Positions 43,532 to 52,378 of a stretch of 64,000 nt of DNA are shown here, piece by piece. Each line of letters starts with the position of its first letter. The stretch's first letter is position 1. Source of the stretch: an uncultured Acidovorax sp. (lineage in GTDB: Bacteria > Pseudomonadota > Gammaproteobacteria > Burkholderiales > Burkholderiaceae_C); assembly GCA_913774625.1 (NCBI GenBank), contig CAJYHL010000008.1, forward strand, positions 36,088 through 100,087, written 5' to 3'. The position numbers and the translations under genes are program-made. The notes under the pieces were generated by a model. It worked only from the letters and a program-made list of their open reading frames with translations, made no database searches and was not told where the DNA came from.

Positions 43532-44566
43532 ATGAAGAAACGATCCCTGCTGCAAGCCGTCCTGGCGCTGGCCACGGCCGGCGCGTTCGCGCTGCCCGCA
43601 TCGGCCCAGCCCCTGACGCCCATCAAGTTCCAGCTCGACTGGCGATTCGAGGGCCCTTCGGCGCTGTTCCTGCTGCCCGCCGCCAAGGGCTACTTCAAGG
43701 ACGCGGGCCTGGCCGTCACCATCGATGCCGGCAACGGATCAGGCGCGGCCGTGCAGCGCGTGGCCTCGGGCAGCTACGACATCGGCTTCGCCGACATGGC
43801 GGCGCTGATGGAATTCCATGCCAACAACCCCGACGCCAAGAACGGCCCCATCGCGGTGATGGTGGTCTACAACAACACGCCAGCCGCCGTCATGGCGCTC
43901 AAGAAGAGCGGCATCGCCAAGCCCACCGACCTGACGGGCAAAAAGCTGGGCGCGCCGGTGTTCGACGCCGGCCGCCGCGCCTTCCCCATCTTCGCCAAGG
44001 CCAACGGCGTGGGCGCCGTGCAGTGGACGGCCATGGACCCGCCGCTGCGCGAGACCATGCTGATGCGCGGCGACGTCGATGCCATCACCGGCTTCACCTT
44101 CACCTCGCTGCTGGGCCTGGAGGCGCGCGGCGCCAAGCCCGGCGATGTGGTGGTCATGCCCTATGCCGACTTCGGCGTGAAGCTCTACGGCAACGTGATC
44201 ATCGCCAACCCCAAGCTGGTCAAGGAGAACCCGGAAGCTATCAAGGCCTTCCTGAAGGCCTTCACGCGCGGCGCCAAGGAGGTCATCGCCAACCCCGCCG
44301 CCGCCATCGCCTACGTGAAGGAGCGCGACGGCATCATCAACACGCAGCTGGAAACGCGCCGCCTGCAGATGGCCATCGACACGGTCGTCAACAGCCCCGA
44401 CGCGCGCGCCGAAGGCTTCGGCCAGCTCAAGCCTCAGCGCCTGTCGCTGATGGCTTCGCAGGTGTCCGACGCCTATGCCACCAAGACGCGGGTCAACCCC
44501 GACGCGGTGTGGAACGGCAGCTTCCTGCCGACGGCGGCGGAACTCAACATCCTGCCGCGCAAGTAG
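43532..44566 (+). CDS. ABC transporter periplasmic binding protein (NMT1/TauA-like)
   Basis: A 344-residue secreted protein with a Sec signal (KKRSLLQAVLALATAGAFALPASA, cleavage after ASA). The mature part begins PLTPIKFQLDWRFEGPSALFLLPAAKGYFKDAGL, which is the NMT1/THI5-like pattern, followed by VASGSYDIGFADMAALMEF. These bind small organic N or S compounds. It precedes its ATPase and permease genes in the order SBP-ATPase-permease. The paralogue at 50807 shares PIKFTLDFR and AKGYYKDEGLDV. Probable ligand is a purine-derived or pyrimidine-like compound, from context only. Confidence 0.88.
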   Translation: MKKRSLLQAVLALATAGAFALPASAQPLTPIKFQLDWRFEGPSALFLLPAAKGYFKDAGLAVTIDAGNGSGAAVQRVASGSYDIGFADMAALMEFHANNPDAKNGPIAVMVVYNNTPAAVMALKKSGIAKPTDLTGKKLGAPVFDAGRRAFPIFAKANGVGAVQWTAMDPPLRETMLMRGDVDAITGFTFTSLLGLEARGAKPGDVVVMPYADFGVKLYGNVIIANPKLVKENPEAIKAFLKAFTRGAKEVIANPAAAIAYVKERDGIINTQLETRRLQMAIDTVVNSPDARAEGFGQLKPQRLSLMASQVSDAYATKTRVNPDAVWNGSFLPTAAELNILPRK

Positions 44567-44620
44567 GCAGCGGGCGCGCCCCGGCAGCGCCCGCACTCCG
44601 CTCTTCTTTCCATCGCTGAA

Positions 44621-44641
44621 AGCCCGGGCGACGCCCGGGCT
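44621..44641 (+). promoter_or_regulatory. Intercistronic hairpin between SBP and ATPase genes
   Basis: Nine-base-pair perfect stem AGCCCGGGC / GCCCGGGCT with a three-base loop and no T run. It lies 54 bases after the SBP stop. Such hairpins protect the upstream message from 3' decay or attenuate readthrough, giving more binding protein than ATPase. Confidence 0.6.
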
Positions 44642-44668
44642 GCCAGCCCACCCCACACCCATACCCCC

Positions 44669-45493
44669 ATGCAGGCCGAAGCCCCTTACTTCGTGGACTT
44701 CCGTGACGTCTGGCTCGCCTACAACGACGAGCTGCTCGCGCAGAACCACTTCGCCGTCGAAGCCATCGACCTGCAGGTGCGGCAGGGCGAGTTCATCGCC
44801 ATCGTCGGCCCTTCGGGCTGCGGCAAGTCCACCTTCATGAAGCTGGCCACCGGCCTGCGCATGCCCTCCATGGGCAAGATCCGCATCGACGGCCAGCCCG
44901 TCACCGGGCCGCTGAAGATCTCGGGCATGGCCTTCCAGGCGCCGTCCCTGCTGCCCTGGCGCACCACGGTGGACAACGTGCTGCTGCCGCTGGAGATCGT
45001 GGAGCCGCACCGCAGCCAGTTCAAGGCCCGCCGCAAGGAATACGAGGCCCGCGCCCGCGCCCTGCTCCAGAAGGTGGGCCTGGGGGGCTACGAAGACAAG
45101 TTCCCCTGGCAGCTCTCGGGCGGCATGCAGCAGCGCGCCAGCATCTGCCGCGCCCTGATCCACGAGCCCAAGATGCTGCTGCTGGACGAGCCCTTCGGCG
45201 CGCTCGATGCCTTCACGCGCGAGGAGCTGTGGTGCATCCTGCGCGACCTGCAGGCCGAGCAGAAATTCAACGTCATCCTGGTCACGCACGACCTGCGCGA
45301 GAGCGTGTTCCTGGCCGACACGGTCTATGTGATGAGCAAGAGCCCGGGCCGCTTCGTGGTGAAGCGCGACATCGAGCTGCCGCGCCCGCGCGACCTGGAA
45401 CTGACCTACACCAAGGAATTCACCGATATCGTACTGGAGCTGCGCGGCCACATCGGGGCGCTGCGCAAGGCCGGCGGGGAGATCACGCAATGA
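44669..45493 (+). CDS. ABC transporter ATPase (TauB/SsuB-like)
   Basis: A 274-residue ATPase with Walker A GPSGCGKSTFMKL, Q-loop MAFQAPSLLPWRTTVDNVLLPLE, signature LSGGMQQRASICRALI, Walker B KMLLLDEPFGALDAFT and switch VTHDLRESVFLAD. The LLPWRT stretch is typical of the NitT/TauT family. The stop overlaps the permease ATG. It could energise uptake with either of the two SBPs in the window. Confidence 0.92.
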   Translation: MQAEAPYFVDFRDVWLAYNDELLAQNHFAVEAIDLQVRQGEFIAIVGPSGCGKSTFMKLATGLRMPSMGKIRIDGQPVTGPLKISGMAFQAPSLLPWRTTVDNVLLPLEIVEPHRSQFKARRKEYEARARALLQKVGLGGYEDKFPWQLSGGMQQRASICRALIHEPKMLLLDEPFGALDAFTREELWCILRDLQAEQKFNVILVTHDLRESVFLADTVYVMSKSPGRFVVKRDIELPRPRDLELTYTKEFTDIVLELRGHIGALRKAGGEITQ

Positions 45494-46278
45494 GCCGCCT
45501 CATGAATGCCGCCCACAGGAAGCGCGTGGAGCGCTGGTCGCCCTGGGTCCTGCTGTTCGCCGTGGTCCTGCTCTGGCAGGTCGTCTGCTCGGGCCTGGGC
45601 ATCTCGGAATTCATCTTCCCCAGCCCCGCCGCCATCTGGAGCCAGCTGGTCGAATTCAAGTGGATCATCGCCGGCCATGCCTGGCGCACCTTCTGGGTGA
45701 CCATGGCGGGCTTCGGCATCGCCATCGTGGTGGGCGTGCTGCTGGGCTTTCTGATCGGCTCCTCGCGCCTGGCCTACGCGGCCGTCTATCCGCTCATGAC
45801 CGCCTTCAACGCGTTGCCCAAGGCCGCGTTCGTGCCCATCCTGGTGGTGTGGTTCGGCATCGGCGCGGGACCGGCCATCCTCACCGCCTTCCTGATCAGC
45901 TTCTTCCCCATCATGGTCAACATCGCCACGGGCCTGGCCACGCTGGAGCCCGAGCTCGAAGACGTGCTGCGCGTTCTGGGCGCCAAGCGCTGGGACGTGC
46001 TGGTCAAGGTCGGCCTGCCGCGCTCGCTGCCCTACTTCTACGGCTCGCTGAAGGTCGCCATCACGCTCGCCTTCGTCGGCACCACGGTGAGCGAGATGAC
46101 CGCCGCCAACGAGGGCATCGGCTACCTGCTGATCTCCGCCGGCTCGTCCATGCAGATGGGCCTGGCCTTCGCCGGCCTGATGGTGGTGGGCGCGATGGCG
46201 ATGGCGATGTACGAGCTCTTCAGCGTGCTGGAAAAGCACACCACGGGCTGGGCACGGCGGGGATCGCAGGGCGAGTGA
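45490..46278 (+). CDS. ABC transporter permease (TauC/SsuC-like)
   Basis: A 262-residue permease with six membrane helices. The EAA-type coupling loop is LEPELEDVLRVLGAKRWDVLVKVGLPRSLPYF, where the ATPase docks. The first helices are SPWVLLFAVVLLWQVVCSGLG and WVTMAGFGIAIVVGVLLGFLIG. Its ATG overlaps the ATPase stop (ATGA). It ends the operon; the following GNAT gene starts 123 bases later with no obvious terminator between. Confidence 0.91.
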   Translation: MSRLMNAAHRKRVERWSPWVLLFAVVLLWQVVCSGLGISEFIFPSPAAIWSQLVEFKWIIAGHAWRTFWVTMAGFGIAIVVGVLLGFLIGSSRLAYAAVYPLMTAFNALPKAAFVPILVVWFGIGAGPAILTAFLISFFPIMVNIATGLATLEPELEDVLRVLGAKRWDVLVKVGLPRSLPYFYGSLKVAITLAFVGTTVSEMTAANEGIGYLLISAGSSMQMGLAFAGLMVVGAMAMAMYELFSVLEKHTTGWARRGSQGE

Positions 46279-46401
46279 GGCGGGCGAGGGCACGGCATGC
46301 AGCGCTCCCGGCAGCGCATGCCTGCACACATGCATGCCAGCGAGGCGCGGTCCGCGGCTGGAGGGGGAAGGCCGCGCCATCGCCGATGCTAGGATTCCCC
46401 G

Positions 46402-46917
46402 ATGCTCACCTACCGCGAAGCCACCGCACCCGATCTCCGCGCGATCTGTGCCCTCGGCGAGGAAGTGAACGCGGTCCACCACGCGGCCTTTCCCCGCATC
46501 TTCGCCGGCCCGGGCGAGGCGGACCGGGATGCGGGCCACTGGAGCGGCAGCATCGCCCGGGACGACGCGACGACCTTCGTGGCGCAAGACGCCTCGGGCG
46601 CGCTGGTCGGCTTCGTCACGGTCAGCATCGTTTCGGAATCGCATTCGCTGCTGCAGCCCATGCGCTTCGGCCGGGTAGGCAGCGTCGGCGTCACGGAAAG
46701 CCGGCGCGGCCAGGGCATCGGCCGGGAACTGATGCAGCGCGCGCAAAACTGGGTGCTCCAGCGCGGAGGAGCCGAAGTGCGCCTGAACGTCTGGGCTTTC
46801 AACGCCCATGCGCTTCACCTGTACGAGGAACTGGGCTATGAAGTGCGCTCGCTGTTCCTGGTCAAGGCGCTGGATCGGCAGGCCCTGCCCCACGATTCCA
46901 CCAACGGCTTCAAGTGA
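46402..46917 (+). CDS. GNAT family N-acetyltransferase
   Basis: A 171-residue acetyltransferase. The acetyl-CoA loop is VGSVGVTESRRGQGIGRELMQRAQ, then NVWAFNAHALHLYEELGYEV, the usual motif B. The N-terminal half has the strand pattern of single-domain GNATs. The substrate is not predictable. It lies alone between the ABC operon and a lower-GC gene. Confidence 0.85.
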   Translation: MLTYREATAPDLRAICALGEEVNAVHHAAFPRIFAGPGEADRDAGHWSGSIARDDATTFVAQDASGALVGFVTVSIVSESHSLLQPMRFGRVGSVGVTESRRGQGIGRELMQRAQNWVLQRGGAEVRLNVWAFNAHALHLYEELGYEVRSLFLVKALDRQALPHDSTNGFK

Positions 46918-47010
46918 GCGTGTTGCGAGAGCCGCGTCCTCCGGCTCCGGCGCCAGGCTGCCAATTAGCCGCTTCTAACGCGCTAACGCGCGATACCGGA
47001 GAGAAACAAG

Positions 47011-47550
47011 ATGGAAGATGACAGCGTGGAATTGGAGCCCATCACCAACTTCGAGATCCTCGAGAGCAGAGTCTCGGGCAATGCTCTCATGACGCATCCG
47101 CCACTCTGGCTCACCATCGCCTCCGGAGAAATAGGCGTCGCAGCCTATCCCGCTGGCGCCTCCAACCCACGAATCACGGCCTACCATGCGGGTACCAATA
47201 TCGAAGGCTATGACGACAAGGCCTCCTGGTGCTCATCGTTCGTCAACTGGTCGCTCGCTCAGGCCGGGATAAGCGGTACGGGTTCGGCCCTAGCCAGGTC
47301 GTGGCTCGACTGGGGCACGCCGCTGGACGCCCCCAGGCAGGGTTGCATGGCAGTCCTCTGGCGAGAAGATCCAGCCAGTTGGAAAGGCCACGTCGGCTTC
47401 TATTTGCGCGAAGACGAAACCTTCGTCTATCTGCTGGGAGGCAACCAACTCGAACAGGTGAGGGAACATTCCTATCCCAGGGCCATGGTGCTCGGATATC
47501 GATGGCCCCACAGCCCCTGCAACGGCATTCACCCCGCAGGATTGACGTAA
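47011..47550 (+). CDS. Predicted peptidoglycan cysteine hydrolase (TIGR02594/CHAP-like)
   Basis: A 179-residue protein without a signal peptide. The catalytic core resembles NlpC/P60-CHAP enzymes of the TIGR02594 type: WCSSFVNWSLAQAGISGTGSALARSWL has the likely nucleophile Cys, and WKGHVGFYLRED the His. GNQLEQVREHSYP follows. A 33-residue N-terminal extension (EDDSVELEPITNFEILESRV) is acidic and unusual. The gene is less GC-rich than neighbours, which suggests recent acquisition. Homologues are found as phage endolysins and as secreted amidase effectors. No immunity or holin gene was recognised beside it. The start has GGAGAGAA-like SD (46997-47004). Confidence 0.7.
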   Translation: MEDDSVELEPITNFEILESRVSGNALMTHPPLWLTIASGEIGVAAYPAGASNPRITAYHAGTNIEGYDDKASWCSSFVNWSLAQAGISGTGSALARSWLDWGTPLDAPRQGCMAVLWREDPASWKGHVGFYLREDETFVYLLGGNQLEQVREHSYPRAMVLGYRWPHSPCNGIHPAGLT

Positions 47551-47630
47551 GCGTACGCCTGCGCCCCCCCCCTCAGCGACCGCTCCGGCATAGCATAGGG
47601 GCACCGCACTCCGCCCCTGCCTTCAGCGCA

Positions 47631-48383
47631 ATGCCCCGCCGCACCCAGCCCCACCTGCTGCGCGCCAGCTTTCGCCCCGATGCCGAAATCGACGAGAGTG
47701 CCTACCCGTTCAACATACCGGCCGTCGCGGAAATCGGCCTCATCGACTTCCACCCCAACGTCACCTTCTTCGTGGGCGAGAACGGCTCGGGCAAATCCAC
47801 CGTGCTGGAGGCGCTGGCCGTGGCCATGGGCTTCGGGGCGGAAGGGGGTACCAAATCGGTTCGGCTGCAAACGACCAACGACCAGCCCGCCATCTCGCCG
47901 CTGCACGCCAGCCTGCGGCTGGCCCGCGTCGCGCCCATTCCACGGGACGGCTACTTCCTGCGGGCCGAGAGCTTCTTCAACGTGGCGACCTACATGGACG
48001 GCTTGCCCGGGCCGAGCGGCTATGGCGACAGGCGGCTGCATGGCCAGTCGCACGGCGAATCGTTCATGGCGGTGCTGACCCAGAAGCTGCAGGGCAACGG
48101 CATCTACTTCCTCGACGAACCCGAAGCCGCCCTCTCTCCCAGCCGCCAGTTGGCCGCGCTCCATGCCATCCACCAGCTGGTCGAATCGCATTCGCAGTTC
48201 GTGATCGCCACGCACTCGCCCATCCTGCTGTCGTACCCGCATGCCAGGATCATCCAGTTCAGCGCAGCGGGCCTGAGCGAAGTGGCCTTCGAGGACACCG
48301 AGCACTTCGAGATCACTCGGGACTTCCTCAACAACTACCCCCGGCGGCTGCAGCAGCTGCTGGACGACGCGCCGGAAGCGTGA
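47631..48383 (+). CDS. AAA/ABC-type ATPase, SMC-like single-domain
   Basis: A 250-residue ATPase with Walker A FVGENGSGKSTVLEAL, Walker B GIYFLDEPEAALSPSRQL and the final THSPILLSYPHARII. The MAVLTQKLQGNGIYFLDEPE stretch holds the signature region. It belongs to the RecF/OLD-like group of short ATPases common near defence or DNA-repair genes, but is widespread with unknown function. No nuclease gene is beside it. Start ATG at 47631, no obvious strong SD. Confidence 0.82.
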   Translation: MPRRTQPHLLRASFRPDAEIDESAYPFNIPAVAEIGLIDFHPNVTFFVGENGSGKSTVLEALAVAMGFGAEGGTKSVRLQTTNDQPAISPLHASLRLARVAPIPRDGYFLRAESFFNVATYMDGLPGPSGYGDRRLHGQSHGESFMAVLTQKLQGNGIYFLDEPEAALSPSRQLAALHAIHQLVESHSQFVIATHSPILLSYPHARIIQFSAAGLSEVAFEDTEHFEITRDFLNNYPRRLQQLLDDAPEA

Positions 48384-48413
48384 GGGCCCGGGCCTGCAAC
48401 AATCGGGGCCACC

Positions 48414-49220
48414 ATGCCCCGCTTCGCCGCAAATCTCTCGCTGCTCTACAACGAGCTGGACTTCCTCGACCGCTTCGCCGCCGCCGCCCGCGACGGCTTC
48501 CAGGGCGTCGAATACCTCTTCCCCTATGACTGGCCGGCCCAGGCGCTGGCCGAGCGACTGCGGACGCTGGGCCTGCAGCAGGTGCTGTTCAACGCCCCGC
48601 CCGGCGACTGGGACGCGGGCGAGCGCGGCATCGCCTGCCTGCCCGGGCGCGAGGCCGAATTCCGCGCAGGCATCGCCCAGGCCATCGAATACGCGCAGGC
48701 CCTGCAGTGCCCGCGCATCCACGTGATGGCGGGGCTGGTGCCGCAGGGCGCCGACCCCGCCGAGGTGCGCGCCACCTACGTCGCCAACATCCACCATGCG
48801 GCCGAACAGGCCGCGCCGCACGGCATAAGCATCCTGCTGGAGCCCATCAACGGGCGCGACATGCCCGGCTTTTTCCTGAGCCGGCAGGACACGGCCCATG
48901 CCCTCGTCGCCGAGATCGGCGCGCCCAACGTGCAGGTGCAGATGGACCTCTACCACTGCCAGGTCGTCGAGGGCGATCTGGCGATGAAGATCCGCCAGTA
49001 CCTGCCCACCGGCCGCGTGGGCCATCTGCAGATCGCGGGCGTTCCGGAGCGGCACGAGCCCGACGTGGGCGAGCTGAACTATCCCTATCTGTTCCGGCTG
49101 ATCGACAGCCTGGGCTATGGCGGCTGGATCGGCTGCGAGTACCGCCCCGCGCGCGGCACGGCGCCCCATGCCACGCGCGACGGGCTGGGCTGGCTCAGGC
49201 CCTGGCTGCCGGTGGCCTGA
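48414..49220 (+). CDS. hyi: Hydroxypyruvate isomerase
   Basis: A 268-residue TIM-barrel enzyme of the Hyi/OtnI family. It interconverts hydroxypyruvate and tartronate semialdehyde, part of glyoxylate assimilation downstream of ureidoglycolate. Family segments: [48 protein letters not shown] (catalytic Glu), [13 protein letters not shown] (His), [23 protein letters not shown] and IGCEYRP (Glu). OtnI (2-oxo-tetronate isomerase) is close in sequence and cannot be excluded. Glyoxylate carboligase and tartronate semialdehyde reductase genes are not in the window. Confidence 0.88.
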   Translation: MPRFAANLSLLYNELDFLDRFAAAARDGFQGVEYLFPYDWPAQALAERLRTLGLQQVLFNAPPGDWDAGERGIACLPGREAEFRAGIAQAIEYAQALQCPRIHVMAGLVPQGADPAEVRATYVANIHHAAEQAAPHGISILLEPINGRDMPGFFLSRQDTAHALVAEIGAPNVQVQMDLYHCQVVEGDLAMKIRQYLPTGRVGHLQIAGVPERHEPDVGELNYPYLFRLIDSLGYGGWIGCEYRPARGTAPHATRDGLGWLRPWLPVA

Positions 49221-49260
49221 ACGAGGGGCTCCGTTCGTTCGTTGGGCCGCGCCGGACCGA

Positions 49261-50304
49261 TCAATACCGGTTGGAGAAATTGGCGCTGATGCGCTGGCGC
49301 AGGTACTCGGCCCCTGTGATGGGCGGGTGCTTCTTTCCCGGGCCTTCGATCACCGCGTCTTCGTTGGCCTGGGCGAAGAAGGCCAGGCTGTAGCGCGCGC
49401 CCTGGTATTCGTGCGGCAGCGGGTTGCGCACGCGGTGGAAGTTGCTGGGCAGCACATCGTCGCTCCAGCGCATCAGCATGTCGCCGATGTTGCAGGTGAT
49501 GACGCCCTCGATGGGCTCGACCGGCGTCCAGGCACGGCCCTCCATCTCCTTGCCCGGCAGCACCTGCAGCCCGCCCTGGCCGGCGCGCTGGAAGAGCAGC
49601 GTGAGGCAATCGAAATCGGTGTGCGCGCCCGCGCGCCACAGGCCCAGCTCGTCCTTCAGCGCCGGATCGACCGCGAAGTAATGCAGCATGCGCAGCGTGC
49701 TCTGGTAGGCGGGCACGGACGGGTCATGGGCGCGGGTGAAGAAGTCGGGCGCGAAGCCCAGTTTCCAGGCGAAGCACGACAGCAGCCGCATCGCCACCTG
49801 CCAGCACTGCGCCTCGAAGCGCAGCGTGGCTTCCTGGAAGCCCGGCAGCTCTTCTTCGGTCGGCCACAGGCCCGCCATGCGCGGGCGCGTGACCTGGTAG
49901 GACTCCTTCTGGTCCGGCGTGCGGGTCGAGGGGCGGATCTGCGCCTTGTGCTCCCAGCCCGCGTTGCGCGCCAGCGGCCACTGGGCCTTGGTCTCGGCGG
50001 GCAGCGCGAAGAAGCGCTCGGCACGCTCGAACGCGGCGCGGATGTCCTCCAGCGGAATGCCGTGGCCCGAGACCTGGAAGAAGCCGATCTCCACCGAGGC
50101 GCTCCAGAGCGCTTCGGCGATCTCTTGCTTGCGCGCCTCGAAGTCGGAGATGTCGATGCAGCGCACCTCGCGGGCCGTGGTTTCCTCGCCCAGGCCGCCC
50201 ATGCGGGCTTCCTTTTCCAGCTCGGCGATCACGCCCTGGGCGTTGGCGGGTTCATAGACGGGGGTGGGGGCGGCGGCGGCAGAAGAAAGCGTGGGGGCGG
50301 TCAT
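49261..50304 (-). CDS. 2-oxoglutarate/Fe(II) oxygenase, isopenicillin N synthase-like
   Basis: A 347-residue oxygenase. The N-terminal domain (DISDFEARKQEIAEALWSASVEIGFFQVSGHGIP) is the DIOX_N type. The Fe ligands are His and Asp in AGAHTDFDCLTLL and His in PSNFHRVRNPLP, and Arg in ARYSLAFFAQAN would bind the 2-oxoglutarate carboxylate. The first 40 residues are a Pro/Ala-rich extension. Substrate unknown; with a deaminase and SBP nearby, a hydroxylation of a purine- or pyrimidine-like compound is a guess. It is divergent from the SBP gene across a gap containing a 16-base inverted repeat. Confidence 0.86.
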   Translation of the reverse strand: MTAPTLSSAAAAPTPVYEPANAQGVIAELEKEARMGGLGEETTAREVRCIDISDFEARKQEIAEALWSASVEIGFFQVSGHGIPLEDIRAAFERAERFFALPAETKAQWPLARNAGWEHKAQIRPSTRTPDQKESYQVTRPRMAGLWPTEEELPGFQEATLRFEAQCWQVAMRLLSCFAWKLGFAPDFFTRAHDPSVPAYQSTLRMLHYFAVDPALKDELGLWRAGAHTDFDCLTLLFQRAGQGGLQVLPGKEMEGRAWTPVEPIEGVITCNIGDMLMRWSDDVLPSNFHRVRNPLPHEYQGARYSLAFFAQANEDAVIEGPGKKHPPITGAEYLRQRISANFSNRY

Positions 50305-50538
50305 GGGCTTGATCCTCGGTTCGGGTGGTGGTGAGGCACAAGAACCCATGGCGCTGCGGCAGGGCCGGCAATGCAGGCAGGGCGCACGCGGCGCCACGGG
50401 CTCTTGAAGGAACGAGGCACCGGCGGGGTGCGGCCCGAACCCACGATGGGGCGCGGCGCGCGCATCCGGCTGGCACCGGCTTCAAGAGCAATGACCCGCC
50501 AGCCCCGCAGGCTTGCAAGCAAGCCCATGGCAGCCGAA

Positions 50539-50681
50539 CTGAACGCTTCTACTCTCGCACTACCGGCAAGCAATTCACAGGCCAATGCCTTCGCACCAGA
50601 GCGGCGCATGCCGGCAGGCATGCGGGCCCGTGCGGCCCGGCACGCTTCATGCAATAGCCCCTGCCGAGTAGAAGCGTTCAG
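50539..50681. repeat. Long-range 16-bp perfect inverted repeat in an intergenic gap
   Basis: CTGAACGCTTCTACTC (50539-50554) is repeated as its exact complement, GAGTAGAAGCGTTCAG (50666-50681), with 111 bases between. Inside lies a shorter hairpin, GCATGCC-N4-GGCATGC (50606-50623). The gap 50305-50806 otherwise shows no gene. It may be a remnant of a small mobile element or a paired operator for the divergent oxygenase and SBP genes. The rest of the gap is featureless apart from promoter-like AT bases near 50570. Confidence 0.7.
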
Positions 50682-50806
50682 CGCAGCCGGCCATGCAACA
50701 CCCGGCGGCGCCCGGAAATTGCTCGTTCGCACCGTCTGCGGGGTGCATGCCACCCTGCGCGCCGGCCATTCGACCGAACTGTCGTACGAACCGAAGAGCA
50801 TCCGCC

Positions 50807-51853
50807 ATGCAACGCCGCCACTTCCTCTCCAGCAGCCTTTCCACCTCCATCGCCGCCGCCGTGGGCGCCCCGCTGGGCTTAGGCCTCGCGCCCGCCGTCC
50901 ACGCGCAGCGCAGTCTGGTGCCGATCAAGTTCACGCTGGACTTCCGCGTGACCAGCCAGACATCGCCCTTCTTCCTGGCCCTGGCCAAAGGCTACTACAA
51001 GGACGAGGGGCTGGACGTGTCCATCGACGTGGGCTCGGGCTCGGTGGCCTCCATCACCCGCGTGGCCAGCGGCGCCTACGACCTGGGCCTGGGCGACCTG
51101 AGCTCGCTGGTCGAATTCCACGCGCAGAACCCCGACACGCCGGTGCAAGCCGTCTATCAGTACTACAGCCGCGCGCCCTTCGTCATCATCGGGCGGCGCG
51201 ACCGGGGCATCACCGAGGACTTCAAGTCGCTCAAGGGGAAGAAGGTGGCCGCCGCCGCGGTCGAATCCACGCGCCGCTGCTGGCCCATGGTGGCCCGGGC
51301 GCTGGGCACCGGGCCCGACCTGTTCGACTGGGTGACCACCGACTTCAGCGCGCGCGACAACGTCATGGTGCGCGGCGACGTCGATGCCGCCACCTACTTC
51401 CACGACTCCGCCGTCTCGCTCTTTTCCCGCATGCCGCCCAAGGACCTGGCGGTGCTGGAATACAGCCGCGCCGGCCTGCAGCTCTACGGCAACGCCCTGC
51501 TGGCCGGCAAGCTGCTGCAAGAGAAACCCGACGCCGCCCGCGCCTTCCTGCGCGCCAGCAACCGCGCCCTCCGCGAGACCCTGGCCCAGCCCGATGCAGC
51601 GCTGGCCGCCATCAAGGCCCGCGAGCCCATCCTGAACCTGGACGTGGAGCGCGAGCGCTGGGGCATCACGCGCCAGTACCTGAACACGGCCGAGACGCAG
51701 GCCATCGGCCTGGGCGCCGTGGCGCCCGCCGTGCTGGCCCGGCAGGTGGACGAGGTCGCCACCGTGTTCAAGCTGGCCGCCAAGCCGGCGCCGGAGCGCG
51801 TCTTCAACCCCGCCTTCCTACCGGCGGCGGCCGAACGCAAGGTGGCCGCATGA
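50807..51853 (+). CDS. Second ABC periplasmic binding protein (NMT1/TauA-like)
   Basis: A 348-residue secreted protein. The N-terminus RRHFLSSSLSTSIAAAVGAP is twin-arginine-like, ending AVHAQR. The mature part opens VPIKFTLDFRVTSQTSPFFLALAKGYYKDEGLDVSIDVGSGSV, which is the same pattern as the SBP at 43532. No ATPase or permease gene is adjacent, so it may use the transporter at 44.7-46.3 kb or be an orphan. Its stop overlaps the nucleoside deaminase ATG (ATGA), linking uptake with the first step of deamination. Confidence 0.87.
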   Translation: MQRRHFLSSSLSTSIAAAVGAPLGLGLAPAVHAQRSLVPIKFTLDFRVTSQTSPFFLALAKGYYKDEGLDVSIDVGSGSVASITRVASGAYDLGLGDLSSLVEFHAQNPDTPVQAVYQYYSRAPFVIIGRRDRGITEDFKSLKGKKVAAAAVESTRRCWPMVARALGTGPDLFDWVTTDFSARDNVMVRGDVDAATYFHDSAVSLFSRMPPKDLAVLEYSRAGLQLYGNALLAGKLLQEKPDAARAFLRASNRALRETLAQPDAALAAIKAREPILNLDVERERWGITRQYLNTAETQAIGLGAVAPAVLARQVDEVATVFKLAAKPAPERVFNPAFLPAAAERKVAA

Positions 51854-52371
51854 GCGCCGCGCCCACGCACACCGCCCTGCCAGCCGAAGTGCCCCTGGAC
51901 GAGCGCGACGGCCGCTACCTGCGCCAGGCCATCGCCCTGGCCGACAAGGCGCGGGCGCGCGGCAACCGCCCCTTCGGCGCCGTCATCGTGGCCGCCGACG
52001 GCACGCTGCTGGCCGAGGCCTGGAACGCCAACGGCGAGACCGGCGACTGCACCGCGCATGCCGAGACATCGGCCATCCGCATCGCCAGTCCAGCGCATGG
52101 CCGCGACACGCTGGCTGCAGCCACGCTGTATTCGTCGGGCGAGCCCTGCGTGATGTGCGCGGGCGCCATCTTCTGGTCCAACATCGGCCGGGTGGTCTAT
52201 GGCATCGACGCCGAACGCCTGCGCGCCTTCCGCGGCGAGCGGCAGGACCAGCGCGACGCGGAGCTGTCGTGCCGCGACGTGTTCGACGCCTCGCCCCACC
52301 CCATCGATTGCATCGGCCCAGCGCTGATCGACGAGGCCTCGGCCTCGCACGTCGGCGCGTGGAAGGCCTGA
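51850..52371 (+). CDS. Nucleoside/nucleobase deaminase (cytidine deaminase fold)
   Basis: A 173-residue zinc deaminase. Zinc and proton-shuttle residues are His70 and Glu72 in CTAHAETSAI and Cys100/Cys103 in SSGEPCVMCAGAI. YGIDAERLRAFRGE follows. This group includes guanine, adenosine(tRNA) and cytosine deaminases. The context of purine catabolism favours a guanine-deaminase-like role, but the specificity residues were not resolved. The ATG overlaps the SBP stop, so the pair is coupled. Confidence 0.86.
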   Translation: MSAAPTHTALPAEVPLDERDGRYLRQAIALADKARARGNRPFGAVIVAADGTLLAEAWNANGETGDCTAHAETSAIRIASPAHGRDTLAAATLYSSGEPCVMCAGAIFWSNIGRVVYGIDAERLRAFRGERQDQRDAELSCRDVFDASPHPIDCIGPALIDEASASHVGAWKA

Positions 52372-52378
52372 GCCGCGC

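Noticed and set aside
50781..50790. TGTCGTACGA near the SBP start as a GntR-type operator
   Set aside because: It contains the TCGTACGA palindrome but lacks the GTATAC core and flanking A/T tracts seen at the other sites.
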